Below, one piece after another: positions 12,126-21,169 of a stretch of DNA of 64,000 nucleotides (the first letter of the stretch is position 1; each line of letters begins with the position of its first letter). The DNA comes from Hygrocybe punicea (taxonomy: Eukaryota; Basidiomycota; Agaricomycetes; Agaricales; Hygrophoraceae). The translations under genes were made by a program, and so were the position numbers. Below the pieces are notes generated by a model. It had not been told where the DNA came from and did no database searches. It saw nothing but the letters and a program-made list of their open reading frames with translations. Location of the stretch: positions 4,216,001 to 4,280,000 of the forward strand of contig OY744473.1 of NCBI GenBank assembly GCA_963556145.1, given 5' to 3'.

Positions 12126-12413
12126 AATGTTTCGTGAGTCCCTTTCTCAGCTGTCTCCTAAAAAATGGGAACCGATGCTCGCTCGATGTGTCATCATCCT
12201 CCTACCAAGGCACTGGGATTCACTGCTCACATTGGTTCCTTCCCACAGACAGAACCATCCTTCTCAGGGCTGGGAAGCCCTCTGGCTTTCACCCAACCCT
12301 CTCTTCACTCACTCTCTCCTTCTCCCAATTCTTACAAGTAGCTACATGCCTTGCACCTTCCTACATCTCTTCTACCTTGCAATCTAAGCTTCACCATAAC
12401 AGACTCTCAAAGA
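12126..12413. other. 3' flank of DIRS-like element 1
   Basis: Pyrimidine-rich sequence without supported genes. It may include the element 3' UTR or terminal repeat, but no match to the 5' leader was recognised. Confidence 0.4.
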
Positions 12414-13059
12414 ACATAATCAAAAAATTTGATGTTTTCAACATTTCAATTTTAACTCCTTCAGTTTTGATCAGAATTAGATGTATAGATAGGCAAAATT
12501 GCAGTACATTCTGATTCCCAGATGCTGGTAATACAAATGAAATAATTTGTTCAGTATATACCTAGTTTGGCTTATAAATGACTAAAATCAACATGTGGAT
12601 TTTTGTGGATTTGGTACTGCTGTGAGAGTGGATATAGATGTTTTGGGTAGTCAATACAATATATGTTGAGATGCTAGGATATGTTTTATAACAATCTAAT
12701 AAACTGTATGTATTCTTTAAGCAATTTATATTATGGTCTATCACTACAGCAGCTTCAATACATGATAGAGGTCCTGGAATGTTATAAAATCAATTGTAGC
12801 ATCTCAAGACATGTACTATTGACTATCCAAAACATCTATTTCTGCTCCCACAGCAGTAACAAATCCACAAAAATCCACATGTTGATTTTAGTCATTTATA
12901 AGCCAAACTAGGTGTATACTGAACAAATTATTTCATTTGTGTTACCAGCATCTGGGAATCAGAATGTACTGCAATTTTGCCTATCTATACATCTAATTCT
13001 GATCAAAACTGAAGGAGTTAAAATTGAAATGTTGAAAACATCAAATTTTTTGATTATGT
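12414..13059. mobile_element. 646-bp foldback element
   Basis: The first ~250 bases (ACATAATCAAAAAATTTGAT...) are the near-exact reverse complement of the last ~250 (...ATCAAATTTTTTGATTATGT). The arms are imperfect toward the centre near 12735. No coding sequence. I did not find a convincing target-site duplication, so the superfamily is open. Confidence 0.85.
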
Positions 13060-13122
13060 CACATGTGCCAAAATAACTGCAAACAGCAATAATGATCGAG
13101 GAGCAGCTCAATCACCTGCGAT

Positions 13123-13706
13123 GTGTTGAAGCGCAAGAAACATCCTCAAAAGCTGCTGCTATCCTCTGACTGTGGTGCAAGTACTGTCCAAAGCCTCAGT
13201 GATCCTTTTCAATATGTTTTTCCTGTCAATTCCGCTTCAGAAACTAACTTGTCGAGCAATATATCACCTCTTAGTTCAACACCTTCCGAGTCCCCTCTAT
13301 TCTCAACTCCTGTCGAATTCAGCTTCATTCACACTTTTGGATGGAAGGAATGACTTTGCGAGTGACTTCAGACAATGCAGTAAAATCCATGGCAGAAATT
13401 GAAGACCAAGCGGATTGTGCCAGAACTTGAAGAATAAGAGGTCGACCAGCATTGTCCACACCAGACAAGTCCACTAATGTTGCCAGGAAGTTGACAGACA
13501 TTCTGTCAATGGAAGCTATGGAGCAGATAAGATATGCTGAGTTTAAATGTGCTATGGCAGGCTATGGCAAAGCTACAAACAACTTTGAAAAGCTTCCTTT
13601 TCTGGATAGTTTTCGTGCGTCCACACAATTTAAACACAGATCGACAGGTCCTGTTGTCGCAGAGCTTGCTCATCAGCAAAGGCAGGATCAGTTACAGGTC
13701 TACTAA
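13123..13706 (+). other. Two short unassigned ORFs
   Basis: Frames at 13123-13353 (Ser/Pro-rich, MLKRKKHPQKLL) and 13452-13706 (TDILSMEAMEQIRYAEFKCAM, with helical, non-repetitive character) could be fragments of a decayed gene, possibly gag-like. The second is cut by the inverted repeat beginning at 13703. I do not recognise either. Confidence 0.2.
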
Positions 13707-13818
13707 TTAGTTTGATAGTTAGTAATCTCGCACACTGCCAATAATTCCTCAAATATATGCCTTTTAGAGTACAAGTTATTTAGATACTTATCTAAGTCGC
13801 AGATGTTACATCAGACGT

Positions 13819-13973
13819 TGGAGAGGTGCCGATGGGCTAGCAGGGAGTCCTCTAGCTCAATCGCTAAGCTCGAGTCACTAAGATCAATCCTAATCCTACT
13901 CACTACCAAACAGAGCTATCTACTGAATCCAACCGTGGGAAGATCACGTGATCTACCAGATCTCCCTACCACA
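13819..13973 (-). repeat. Solo or 3' LTR-like sequence of about 155 bp
   Basis: Read on the minus strand it starts TGTGGTAG and ends in TCCA. It shares motifs with the 158-bp LTRs of the small LTR elements at 19321 and 58210: the plus-strand start TGGAGxGGT, ACCGTGGGAA, GATCACGTGA and the end CTACxACA. A purine tract on the minus strand (GGAGGAGGGG) lies directly inside it, as a polypurine tract should. Its partner LTR was not found. Confidence 0.55.
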
Positions 13974-14144
13974 TGTCCCCTCCTCCAAAATGGCAGCGTC
14001 CCCGCTGCCAGCAAAAGAGAAAAGAGGAAGACAGAAGGACAAGAAGGATGATGGAAAGGAATAAAGAAAATGGAAAAGAAATGGAAGAGTCATAGGGGAA
14101 GCAATGGGAAAAAAGAAGAAAGGATATTAAATAAACAAAAATGC

Positions 14145-15905
14145 CTATCTTGGCTTCTTCCAACCTAGGGCCTGGAGAGCCCTACTCAAGTCTGAGAGAT
14201 GAGGGTCCTGGTCCCAGTCAAGATAGGTAGATCTCGGGGCAGTCGGGTATGTCGTGTGGAAAGGCTTCATGAAGGTGGGTCGGCCAGGTGCAATGCCAGA
14301 TGGGTGGGATCGCGTGAATGTTGGACCAGGTGGTCTTGTGTATATGCAGCGAGGTCGAGGGTGTGCGTGGCGTTGTCGAATACGACGTTGAAGGGTGGCG
14401 AAGGGCCGTCGGTTGTTGGAGAAGAGTCCTGAAAGGTCGCGAGGTGGGTATTTGGCTGGGAAAACGGGGCGAAGTGGGATCGTCGCGGCGTCTTCAGCCC
14501 AGTCGAACCGCGTAGGTTGTGCTGGCGTAGACGTTGGGGCGGGGTTGGGCACACGAACGGAGCCGTCCACGGTCTCCTCTTGGTCCGTCTCGTCGTCGCC
14601 TCGGCGCATGCCCCCGTTCGTCTTTGGGGCGGCCTCGCTCGTCTCGCCTCCTCTTGGTGTCGTTGTCTCCTCTTTCTTCGTGCTGTCTCCTTCCCTCTCA
14701 TTCCTTTCGTTCGTGTACACGCCGGCTCGTGTTTCGACGTCGCTTGGCTTTGGGGGTCGCATTGGCGATGTCTGGACGGCGACGTCGTGTCTTTGGGCTT
14801 GCGTGGGCGTGGACTGACTGGGCACTGGTGCCGGCGTGGTGGATTCACGGTCTGAGACGCGTATGGACGCGTTTTGTAGCGGGGGTGTTGATTCTTGAGC
14901 GGGTGGGCTTGTTGGGACACGCCGGGACGCGTTTCTGTGCGTGAACGGGGCCGTTTGGGTGGGCATTGGGACATGGAAGGCGTCGCGTTCAGTGTTGGGC
15001 GACACGGGGGGTGTTGGGACGCGCGGGGTCGTCCTCGACGCGTGTAGGTGGGCTGATACCGCGATGCATGGCGGGTTTGGTGACGTGGCATGTTCCGGTG
15101 CGGTGGACGTCGTTTTTGGCGAGGGTGGGTGAGCTGGAGCTTGCTGAGACGCGTTGCCGCGTGCGCGTGGGGCCGTTTGAGCGTTCTTATGTGTGCTGAG
15201 TGCTGGTGAATGCGTTTGCGGTTCGTCTGTCTGTACTGACATGAACGTGAAGGTGTGTGAGGCCGTTTGGGCTGCCTTTGGCGCGTGGCGCGTCATTTTC
15301 GTTGGAAATGGGTAGGTGGGGGCCGGCAATGCTTGTATGGCCGTTGATGTGTAGATTTGCGGCGTCGTTTGCGTGGATACTGGGGTGCTGGTACATGGTT
15401 CCGTTTGGGTTGCGATGGGCGCCATCTCTGGCGTCGAATTCGTCTGTGTTGACACAGAAACGCCGGCGGGCGGCATCGTTTGGTTGGACGCGGATGTGTA
15501 AGCGGGCTGCTGTTGGTCAGCGAGGTAGCTGGCATCATATCCGGCGAAATACCCTTCGTCGTAGCCTGAGGCCTGGCCATCTTCGAAGCCTTTTTTGTAC
15601 CCTATTAAGAGTCCTTCTTTTTTGCCTGCTTCATAGGCGCCACGTTGAGCCTCGGTGTTTGGTGTAGTGTCCATAGACAGTTGCTCATATGCCGCCCGTC
15701 GTCCTAGTTCAATTGCAATATCGAAAAATCCTTCGAGTGCCTTGTATTTGTCGTCTGTAGTGTTGAATTCGGCGATCGCGACTTGGCACATGCTATGATT
15801 ATATTCTTCCGTGTATTTTGTCACGGCTGATGCTGGTGGCTTTGCGGCGTACGAAGCCTTTTTTGCATGTTTGTGGGCCTTTTTTCCATTGCTGGGGCCG
15901 GGCAT
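14145..15905 (-). CDS. 586-aa repeat-associated protein, gag-like, function unknown
   Basis: The ORF is open from 15929, but the first eight codons lie in the foldback element that abuts it, so the native start is taken as MPGPSNGKK at 15905. Residues 1-80 are basic then helical. A Gly-rich repeat follows (GAYEAGKKEG, GYKKGFEDGQ, GYDEGYFAGYDASY), then a long Thr/Pro/Gln-rich low-complexity region with VSTQT-type units, and a conserved-looking C-terminus (RFDWAEDAAT, YLDWDQDPHLSDLSRALQALGW). I recognise this layout as a multicopy ORF in mushroom genomes without known function. It lies just upstream of a polypurine tract and LTR-like sequence, so it may be the coding ORF of a short-LTR retroelement family. 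Promoter and 5' UTR are missing. Confidence 0.65.
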   Translation of the reverse strand: MPGPSNGKKAHKHAKKASYAAKPPASAVTKYTEEYNHSMCQVAIAEFNTTDDKYKALEGFFDIAIELGRRAAYEQLSMDTTPNTEAQRGAYEAGKKEGLLIGYKKGFEDGQASGYDEGYFAGYDASYLADQQQPAYTSASNQTMPPAGVSVSTQTNSTPEMAPIATQTEPCTSTPVSTQTTPQIYTSTAIQALPAPTYPFPTKMTRHAPKAAQTASHTFTFMSVQTDEPQTHSPALSTHKNAQTAPRARGNASQQAPAHPPSPKTTSTAPEHATSPNPPCIAVSAHLHASRTTPRVPTPPVSPNTERDAFHVPMPTQTAPFTHRNASRRVPTSPPAQESTPPLQNASIRVSDRESTTPAPVPSQSTPTQAQRHDVAVQTSPMRPPKPSDVETRAGVYTNERNEREGDSTKKEETTTPRGGETSEAAPKTNGGMRRGDDETDQEETVDGSVRVPNPAPTSTPAQPTRFDWAEDAATIPLRPVFPAKYPPRDLSGLFSNNRRPFATLQRRIRQRHAHPRPRCIYTRPPGPTFTRSHPSGIAPGRPTFMKPFHTTYPTAPRSTYLDWDQDPHLSDLSRALQALGWKKPR

Positions 15906-16403
15906 GTGAAAAAATATTTGAGGCATCAATCACAGAGGAGCCAGTGCTATGCATGAATGAATGGTGTTATTGGCATGAGTTAGGGTCATATGGACATTCA
16001 ATGGGGACTCGGGACACCTGGGATGAATTTGCAGGGCTGGAAAAATCCCATGATGTATTAAAGTGTATACAAAGAGTTGGTACAACTACAGGAGGAGTGT
16101 GTCTAACAAGTGAGTGAGAATAGTGCTGAGAATGACAGTTGAGTCATGCTTCAGATGAGACCCAATGGATCCATATTTTCGACAGTCTTATTGCACTCCT
16201 GCTGGGCACACTCCTCCTGTAGTTGTACCAACTCTTTGTATACACTTTAATACATCATGGGATTTTTCCAGCCCTGCAAATTCATCCCAGGTGTCCCGAG
16301 TCCCCATTGAATGTCCATATGACCCTAACTCATGCCAATAACACCATTCATTCATGCATAGCACTGGCTCCTCTGTGATTGATGCCTCAAATATTTTTTC
16401 ACA
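15905..16403. mobile_element. ~500-bp foldback element at the 5' end of the 586-aa ORF
   Basis: Arms of about 195 bp (TGTGAAAAAATATTTGAGGC... and its reverse complement ending at 16403) flank a ~105-bp spacer. The left arm begins at the first base of the ATG of the minus-strand ORF. No coding sequence and no clear target duplication. Confidence 0.85.
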
Positions 16404-17199
16404 AGGTCCCTATATCTAGGTAAAGGTCTTGTGAATTTTCTATAATTTATAAACAGCTGTAGGGCACAGTAGAAATTTATTTGCATCGGAAGTTGCGTGA
16501 ATTCACATGTTTTGAAGAATAACTTGATCTACAGGTTTGAAAAATTAATCATTTGGCTTGGTTGTTTTTTTGAAGGCAGTCAAACATATATAGATCATAG
16601 TAGACTATGTATTGTAGACTCTAGGGAAGTAGCTAATGGCCTACAGCCCAGAATTTTGCTCCCAAGCGTGTCAGCCACAGCATTCGGCAGAATCCAAATA
16701 GCGGTTCAACATCCGCTTTTGGAAGTTTACATGCCAGCACTCAACCTTGTCATCAACAACATGCCATGCTCCATCTGTGCATCCCTGTGCACAGTCATAC
16801 CAAGGTATGTGTTTGTAACTTATTTTATTGCTATTGTATGAGCTCACAACATGATTTGTCCAGGGAACTGTGCCCACCCCATCAAATGTCAACACCCATA
16901 CCACACCCACACAAATCCATGTGCCCCACCAACGCCCTGCTGGCTAACAGTGGGATCCAGGGACTGTGACGAATACAGGATACAGCAGGGGGTGGTGTGC
17001 CCACCCTCGCTGCCAATGTATGTATGTTTTTTTATTCTTTTTTTCATGTCTTTTACTTACTAACCATGGTCGTGCACACCTGCCCACGGCTCCATGCCAC
17101 AATGGTGCCCACACACACATGCCAGGCCACTGTAGGGCACAATGGGACAAGATGCCAGTGGCCACAGCAGGAGCAGGATCAGCTAAAAAAAGGATGGCG
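16404..17199. other. Non-coding stretch with a shared GGGTGGTG module
   Basis: AT-rich at first (16404-16650). No supported gene. GGGTGGTGTGCCCACC at 16990-17005 recurs in two hAT-like elements (22681 and 56431), also beside CAG/CAA or CAC-rich sequence, which suggests a shared non-autonomous element module. Confidence 0.4.
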
Positions 17200-17203
17200 G
17201 AAG

Positions 17204-17236
<33 letters not shown>

Positions 17237-17530
17237 TAGCTGCTGTTGCAGCAGGGCCCAACAGTTGCGATGGCAGTGGCAGCGGCAACAACAGCAACAG
17301 TGGCAATGACAGCAGCAGTGGCAACAATAGCAGCAGTAGCAGCAGCAGCAGCAGCAGAAACAGCCCCAACAACAGCAGCAACAGCAGTGGCAGTGGGAAC
17401 AGCAGCAGTTGGCGGTGGGAATGACAGCGACAGCACCAGCAGCAGTGACACAACAGCAATGGCAGCAACAGCAGCAATGTTGACAGCGACAGCAGCAGCA
17501 GTGGTGATGGCAATGGCAGTGGCATAGCAG
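17200..17530. repeat. CAG/CAA-rich trinucleotide repeat
   Basis: Degenerate (CAG/CAA/TGG)n over about 330 bp. It opens long artefactual frames on both strands (poly-Gln, Ala, Ser or Leu). A comparable tract lies at 56070-56310. Confidence 0.85.
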
Positions 17531-17896
17531 TGGCAACGTGCCACTTCATTGAGCATGCGGTGGCGGCGGGGATGATATTATATACTTGTTGTAAGGTAGC
17601 TTAACACATTTCTACCCTGTATGCAAAAAGTGTGCCCCGAAAACATGAAAATTTCATTGACAAATGGTACAAGTTTGAGCTCATCGTGGGTGGCAATGCC
17701 GATGCGCATCAGGATTGTGAGTGCCGGTGATAGCCGCCATTGGTGGTGTTGTCAATGAACCTTCACGTGCAACGTCAGAAACGTCCGATATAACATCTGC
17801 GACTTAGATAAGTATCTAAATAACTTGTACTCTAAAAGATATATATTTGAGGAATTATTGGCAGTGTGCGAGATTACTAACTATCAAACTAATTAG

Positions 17897-18151
17897 CTGG
17901 TGGCTTGACACTGATGGAGCTTGCGATGACAGATAGAGCTCAGGCTTTGTACATGAGCGTGATTAATTCCGTAATCAGGTGATTTGATCACAAGGTGACA
18001 CGTATTACAATAACCGTGTTGACAACCTTTTTCCTTGCCTCCTTTTTCCTCCCTCCTTCCATTCCATCCCTCCTCCATGGTCATGTAACTTGGCCAAAGT
18101 TTTTACGATTTCTTTCTTCTCTTCCTACAATCCTTATAATCCCATTTTTCA
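17897..18151 (+). other. Presumed leader of DIRS-like element 2
   Basis: Pyrimidine-rich sequence (CCTTTTTCCTCCCTCC) precedes the gag ATG at 18152. No gene visible. Confidence 0.35.
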
Positions 18152-19320
18152 ATGACTGCTTCCATTCCCCTGCCTGGTACTGGCAACAAAGATACTTCTG
18201 ACTTCGCTACCGACAATGCCAATGTTCATGAACACATCCTGAGGGACAACAATGCAAGAGAAGTGAGAAATGCAGTCTGTCAGTCTCAACATGAGGACCC
18301 CGAATACATGGCAGTGGTCGATCCAGACAAACTGCTTCTCAATGTGAATCCAAATCAGACAAATGACAATGAGCTTGAGCGATTCTCTAATCCTCCTCCT
18401 AATAATGATCTTGACAATATTCTCTCCACGATCATGAGACTTACTCCACGCTCTAAAAAAGCCATTGTTCTTCTCTGTGGAGACAAGATAGATAAACCAG
18501 ACATCGGATCAGGATCAACTGCTCCAAAAATTTTCTTCTCCTCTGAGAATGCTTGTCCCAATCCCTCTTGCACTGCTAGATCATATAAAGTTCATCCGCT
18601 TCTCATTCAACTCACCGAAATGAATTTCCACATCCCTCTCACTCTTTTCACCTCAGAGTCGACCAACCACCTATGGAAGAACTCAGCCATTCTCTCTATG
18701 AAGCAGATAATGCTACTTTCAGGCTCGAAGGCAACAATTGTCAACCCCACTCAATTCCCTGATGAAGATCTTGTTTCCATAGCAGAATTCCACGAAGCAT
18801 ACCAAAACCTACTCGAATTCTAGAAACAATTTGGAGACGATAAGTTTTTTCAACGATCCCTTAATCACTATCAATTCCTTGGCTTAACTTCGCACTTTGC
18901 ACAGAATTTCCGAGCCATCAGAAAATTTGATAAAGATATTCGCCAGGAACTTGCTTTCAATCTGAAGGAATTCAACAAGGAGATTTATTTGATGAAGTTC
19001 GAGAGAACCAAGTCAGAAATCTTCCGTGATGAGCAGCGGGAAGAGAACGATCGTCTTTGCCGAGAACTTGGCAGTGGCCCTGATCATTCATTTTCTGACA
19101 AGGCCAGAGACCGATCCCATCCCTATGCTGATCACTCTTCTAGTGGTAGAGCCAACGCCTCGAAAGACAAACCCTTTCTTGTGGGCAAGAATGGTACACC
19201 CGCCACCATCACTTGCCTTATCTGTGGACAGCTGGGTCACAGATTTACTAATTGCACTTACACAACCACTGAGAAAGGCCTACAAGTCTGGTCAACATGG
19301 TTTGAAAAATCCTTCACCGC

Positions 19321-19478
19321 TGGAGTGGTACCGAGGTACCACTCCGGGGGCTCACGCAGGACTCGAGGGAAAGGTCGACTGGATAGGAAGGATGGACTGA
19401 CTACTACATCTGGAAGGCTACTAACTAGGTCAAACCGTGGGAACCTGATCACGTGACTGACCAGGCACAACTACTACA
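19321..19478 (-). repeat. LTR of copy A (3' LTR in minus orientation)
   Basis: 158 bp, direct repeat of 20888-21045. One end contains the palindrome TGGTACCGAGGTACCA; GATCACGTGA lies near the other end. Confidence 0.88.
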
Positions 19479-20887
19479 AGTGCCCCTCCTCCTCATGGTG
19501 ACGTCCTCGTCACCATACCGCTACTAAAAGAAAACAAAAAGCAAAACAAAACTGACCAAGAAAAAAACTCTCCAGTCACGACTCCCAGTCCCTCACGATG
19601 CCCCGGGCCTTACACGTGAGGCGGGACCGTATCGTCCTCCAAGATCGTTGGGGGTGGTAGATGACCAAACTGTAACTCTGCTCTGCTTCTCCATCCTCGA
19701 ATGCCTCTGGGACTCACATCGCAGGGTAGGATAAAAACGTTCAAAACCATAAGTTCTTGTAGCCCAGGGTGTGAGTTCTTGTGATCCGAAAATAGTCTGG
19801 GTGGTTCGTGCGAAAGTAAATAGGTACGGTGCTGTCGAGCAGTGATGGTTCATAGATAGGTTGAATATCCAATAAATGTCGAGGGTGGGGAAAGGGGATA
19901 GGACGGGACAAGGTACGGTGTAAACGGGGGAAAGGGAAAGCATACGGGTGCATTGGGTCATGCGGTGGCATCGGGGATTCTCGATATGAGGGGACTAGCG
20001 CTGGGGTGCTAAGTGGTCGCGGCGGTGACTCGTTTGGGTCCCTACGGGTCGGGGAAGTCGCCAGGGTCGAGAACGAGGTTGCGGGGAGCTGAACGAGGGC
20101 TCGAGGAGCCGGGTATGGTGCAAGAATCCGGCCGAGAGATGGTGACGTGGCGGAACGCGGTGGGGGTCTGGGAACGGTGGGCACGGTGGTATTGGATCGA
20201 GGTGGGGTGCTCCGGGATGGTGAACGAGTGGGCCGCGAGCTTCGTGAGTCGATCCGGGGCTGGGTATGTTGGCAGAATGGGGCCACGCGATGGTGACGTG
20301 GCGCGTGGCCCGGGTGTCTGAAATCGACGGCGGGGGCTCGTTTGGCGCAATGGAGGGGGACGGGAGGTCCTGGCCGGTGGAACGAGGGCACGGGAGGTCG
20401 AATGGGTCCGTGTGATGCTGGGGTACACGAAAGAACGGGGGTCCAACGGGGGGGCGCGACGGATCCGTGGTGTGGCCAAAAAGGTCTGCGACCGTGAATT
20501 CGAGGTGGCGTAGGCGAGCGCGGAGCTCCGGTACGTCGAACGAGGGTCCGTAGGGTCGGATGAGCCTGCCTGGGGCTAGAAATGACGAAAGAAAACAAAA
20601 GAAATGATGAAAAACGGGGGGGTTGAAAATGTGACGTGGCCTGCCGCTTGGGTGTTCAAAGGGGTCGCGGCCGGGTTTTTGGGTCAACGGGGGGCGACGC
20701 GGGGCCCTATTGGGCTGAACACGAATGCCGGGGGGTAACTGGAGTGTTGTACGGCCGTGAATGAAGGGAAAATCCGCAGTTGCGCAGCGGTGGGTGGTGA
20801 GGCCGAAAAAAGTCGTTTCGCGAGAAAAAAGAGGAAGACGCAGAGAAGAAGAGATCCGTGGGTCGAAGGTCACTCTCATCACCACGT

Positions 20888-21045
20888 TGGAGTGGTACCG
20901 AGGTACCACTCCGGGGGCTCACGCAGGACTCGAGGGAAAGGTCGACTGGATAGGAAGGATGGACTGACTACTACATCTGGAAGGCTACTAACTAGGTCAA
21001 ACCGTGGGAACCTGATCACGTGACTGACCAGGCACAACTACTACA
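20888..21045 (-). repeat. LTR of copy A (5' LTR in minus orientation)
   Basis: 158 bp, direct repeat of 19321-19478, followed by the CCGC target duplication. Confidence 0.88.
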
Positions 21046-21169
21046 CCGCGCGTACTTCTGGCAATCCCATCTGCATCAATTGGAACATATTCAGCAAATG
21101 CACCAAACCTCACCCCAATTACCACTCTTTTTCCATCTGCGGCAATGGCGGTCACCATGCCAGTTCCTG

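Larger units (their letters stand above)
13703..17896. mobile_element. 4.2-kb unit bounded by ~115-bp terminal inverted repeats
   Basis: Left repeat 13703-13818 (CTAATTAGTTTGATAG through AGACGT) and right repeat 17781-17896 are near-identical reverse complements, differing at only a few positions. The inside is composite: an LTR-like sequence, a 586-aa ORF, a foldback element and CAG/CAA repeats. No transposase is visible, and no clear target duplication flanks it. It may be a non-autonomous DNA transposon enlarged by later insertions. Confidence 0.65.
19321..21045 (-). mobile_element. Small non-autonomous LTR element (TRIM-like), copy A
   Basis: Two 158-bp direct repeats (19321-19478 and 20888-21045) begin TG and end CA on either strand and look identical by eye. 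The 4-bp target duplication CCGC lies at 19317-19320 and 21046-21049. On the minus strand, ATGAGGAGGAGGGG just before the 19321-19478 LTR fits a polypurine tract, so the element is probably oriented minus. The 1.4-kb interior codes no RT, protease or integrase. It has GC-rich degenerate repeats that open long Pro/Arg/His-rich frames. Confidence 0.85.
18152..21165 (+). pseudogene. gag-like gene of DIRS-like element 2, interrupted
   Basis: From MTASIPLPG a single frame runs to about 19320 with one TAG at 18821-18823 (LLEF-stop-KQFGDD; TGG likely before). A CCHC knuckle CLICGQLGHRFTNC follows a charged helical region. The small LTR element starts at 19321. After its end at 21045 and one CCGC copy, the frame continues as ARTSGNPICINWN and FSICGNGGHH, matching the second cysteine/histidine series seen in gag of element 1. 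The product would package the element RNA. Confidence 0.7.

Noticed and set aside
16944..17549. Leu/Pro-rich 201-codon frame and Ala/Ser/Cys-rich frames on both strands
   Set aside because: All are products of the CAG/CAA repeat.
19995..20909. Long Pro/Arg/His-rich frames (up to 304 codons) inside the small LTR elements
   Set aside because: They overlap in several frames, follow GC-rich degenerate tandem repeats, differ between the two copies by unit number, and have no recognisable domain.
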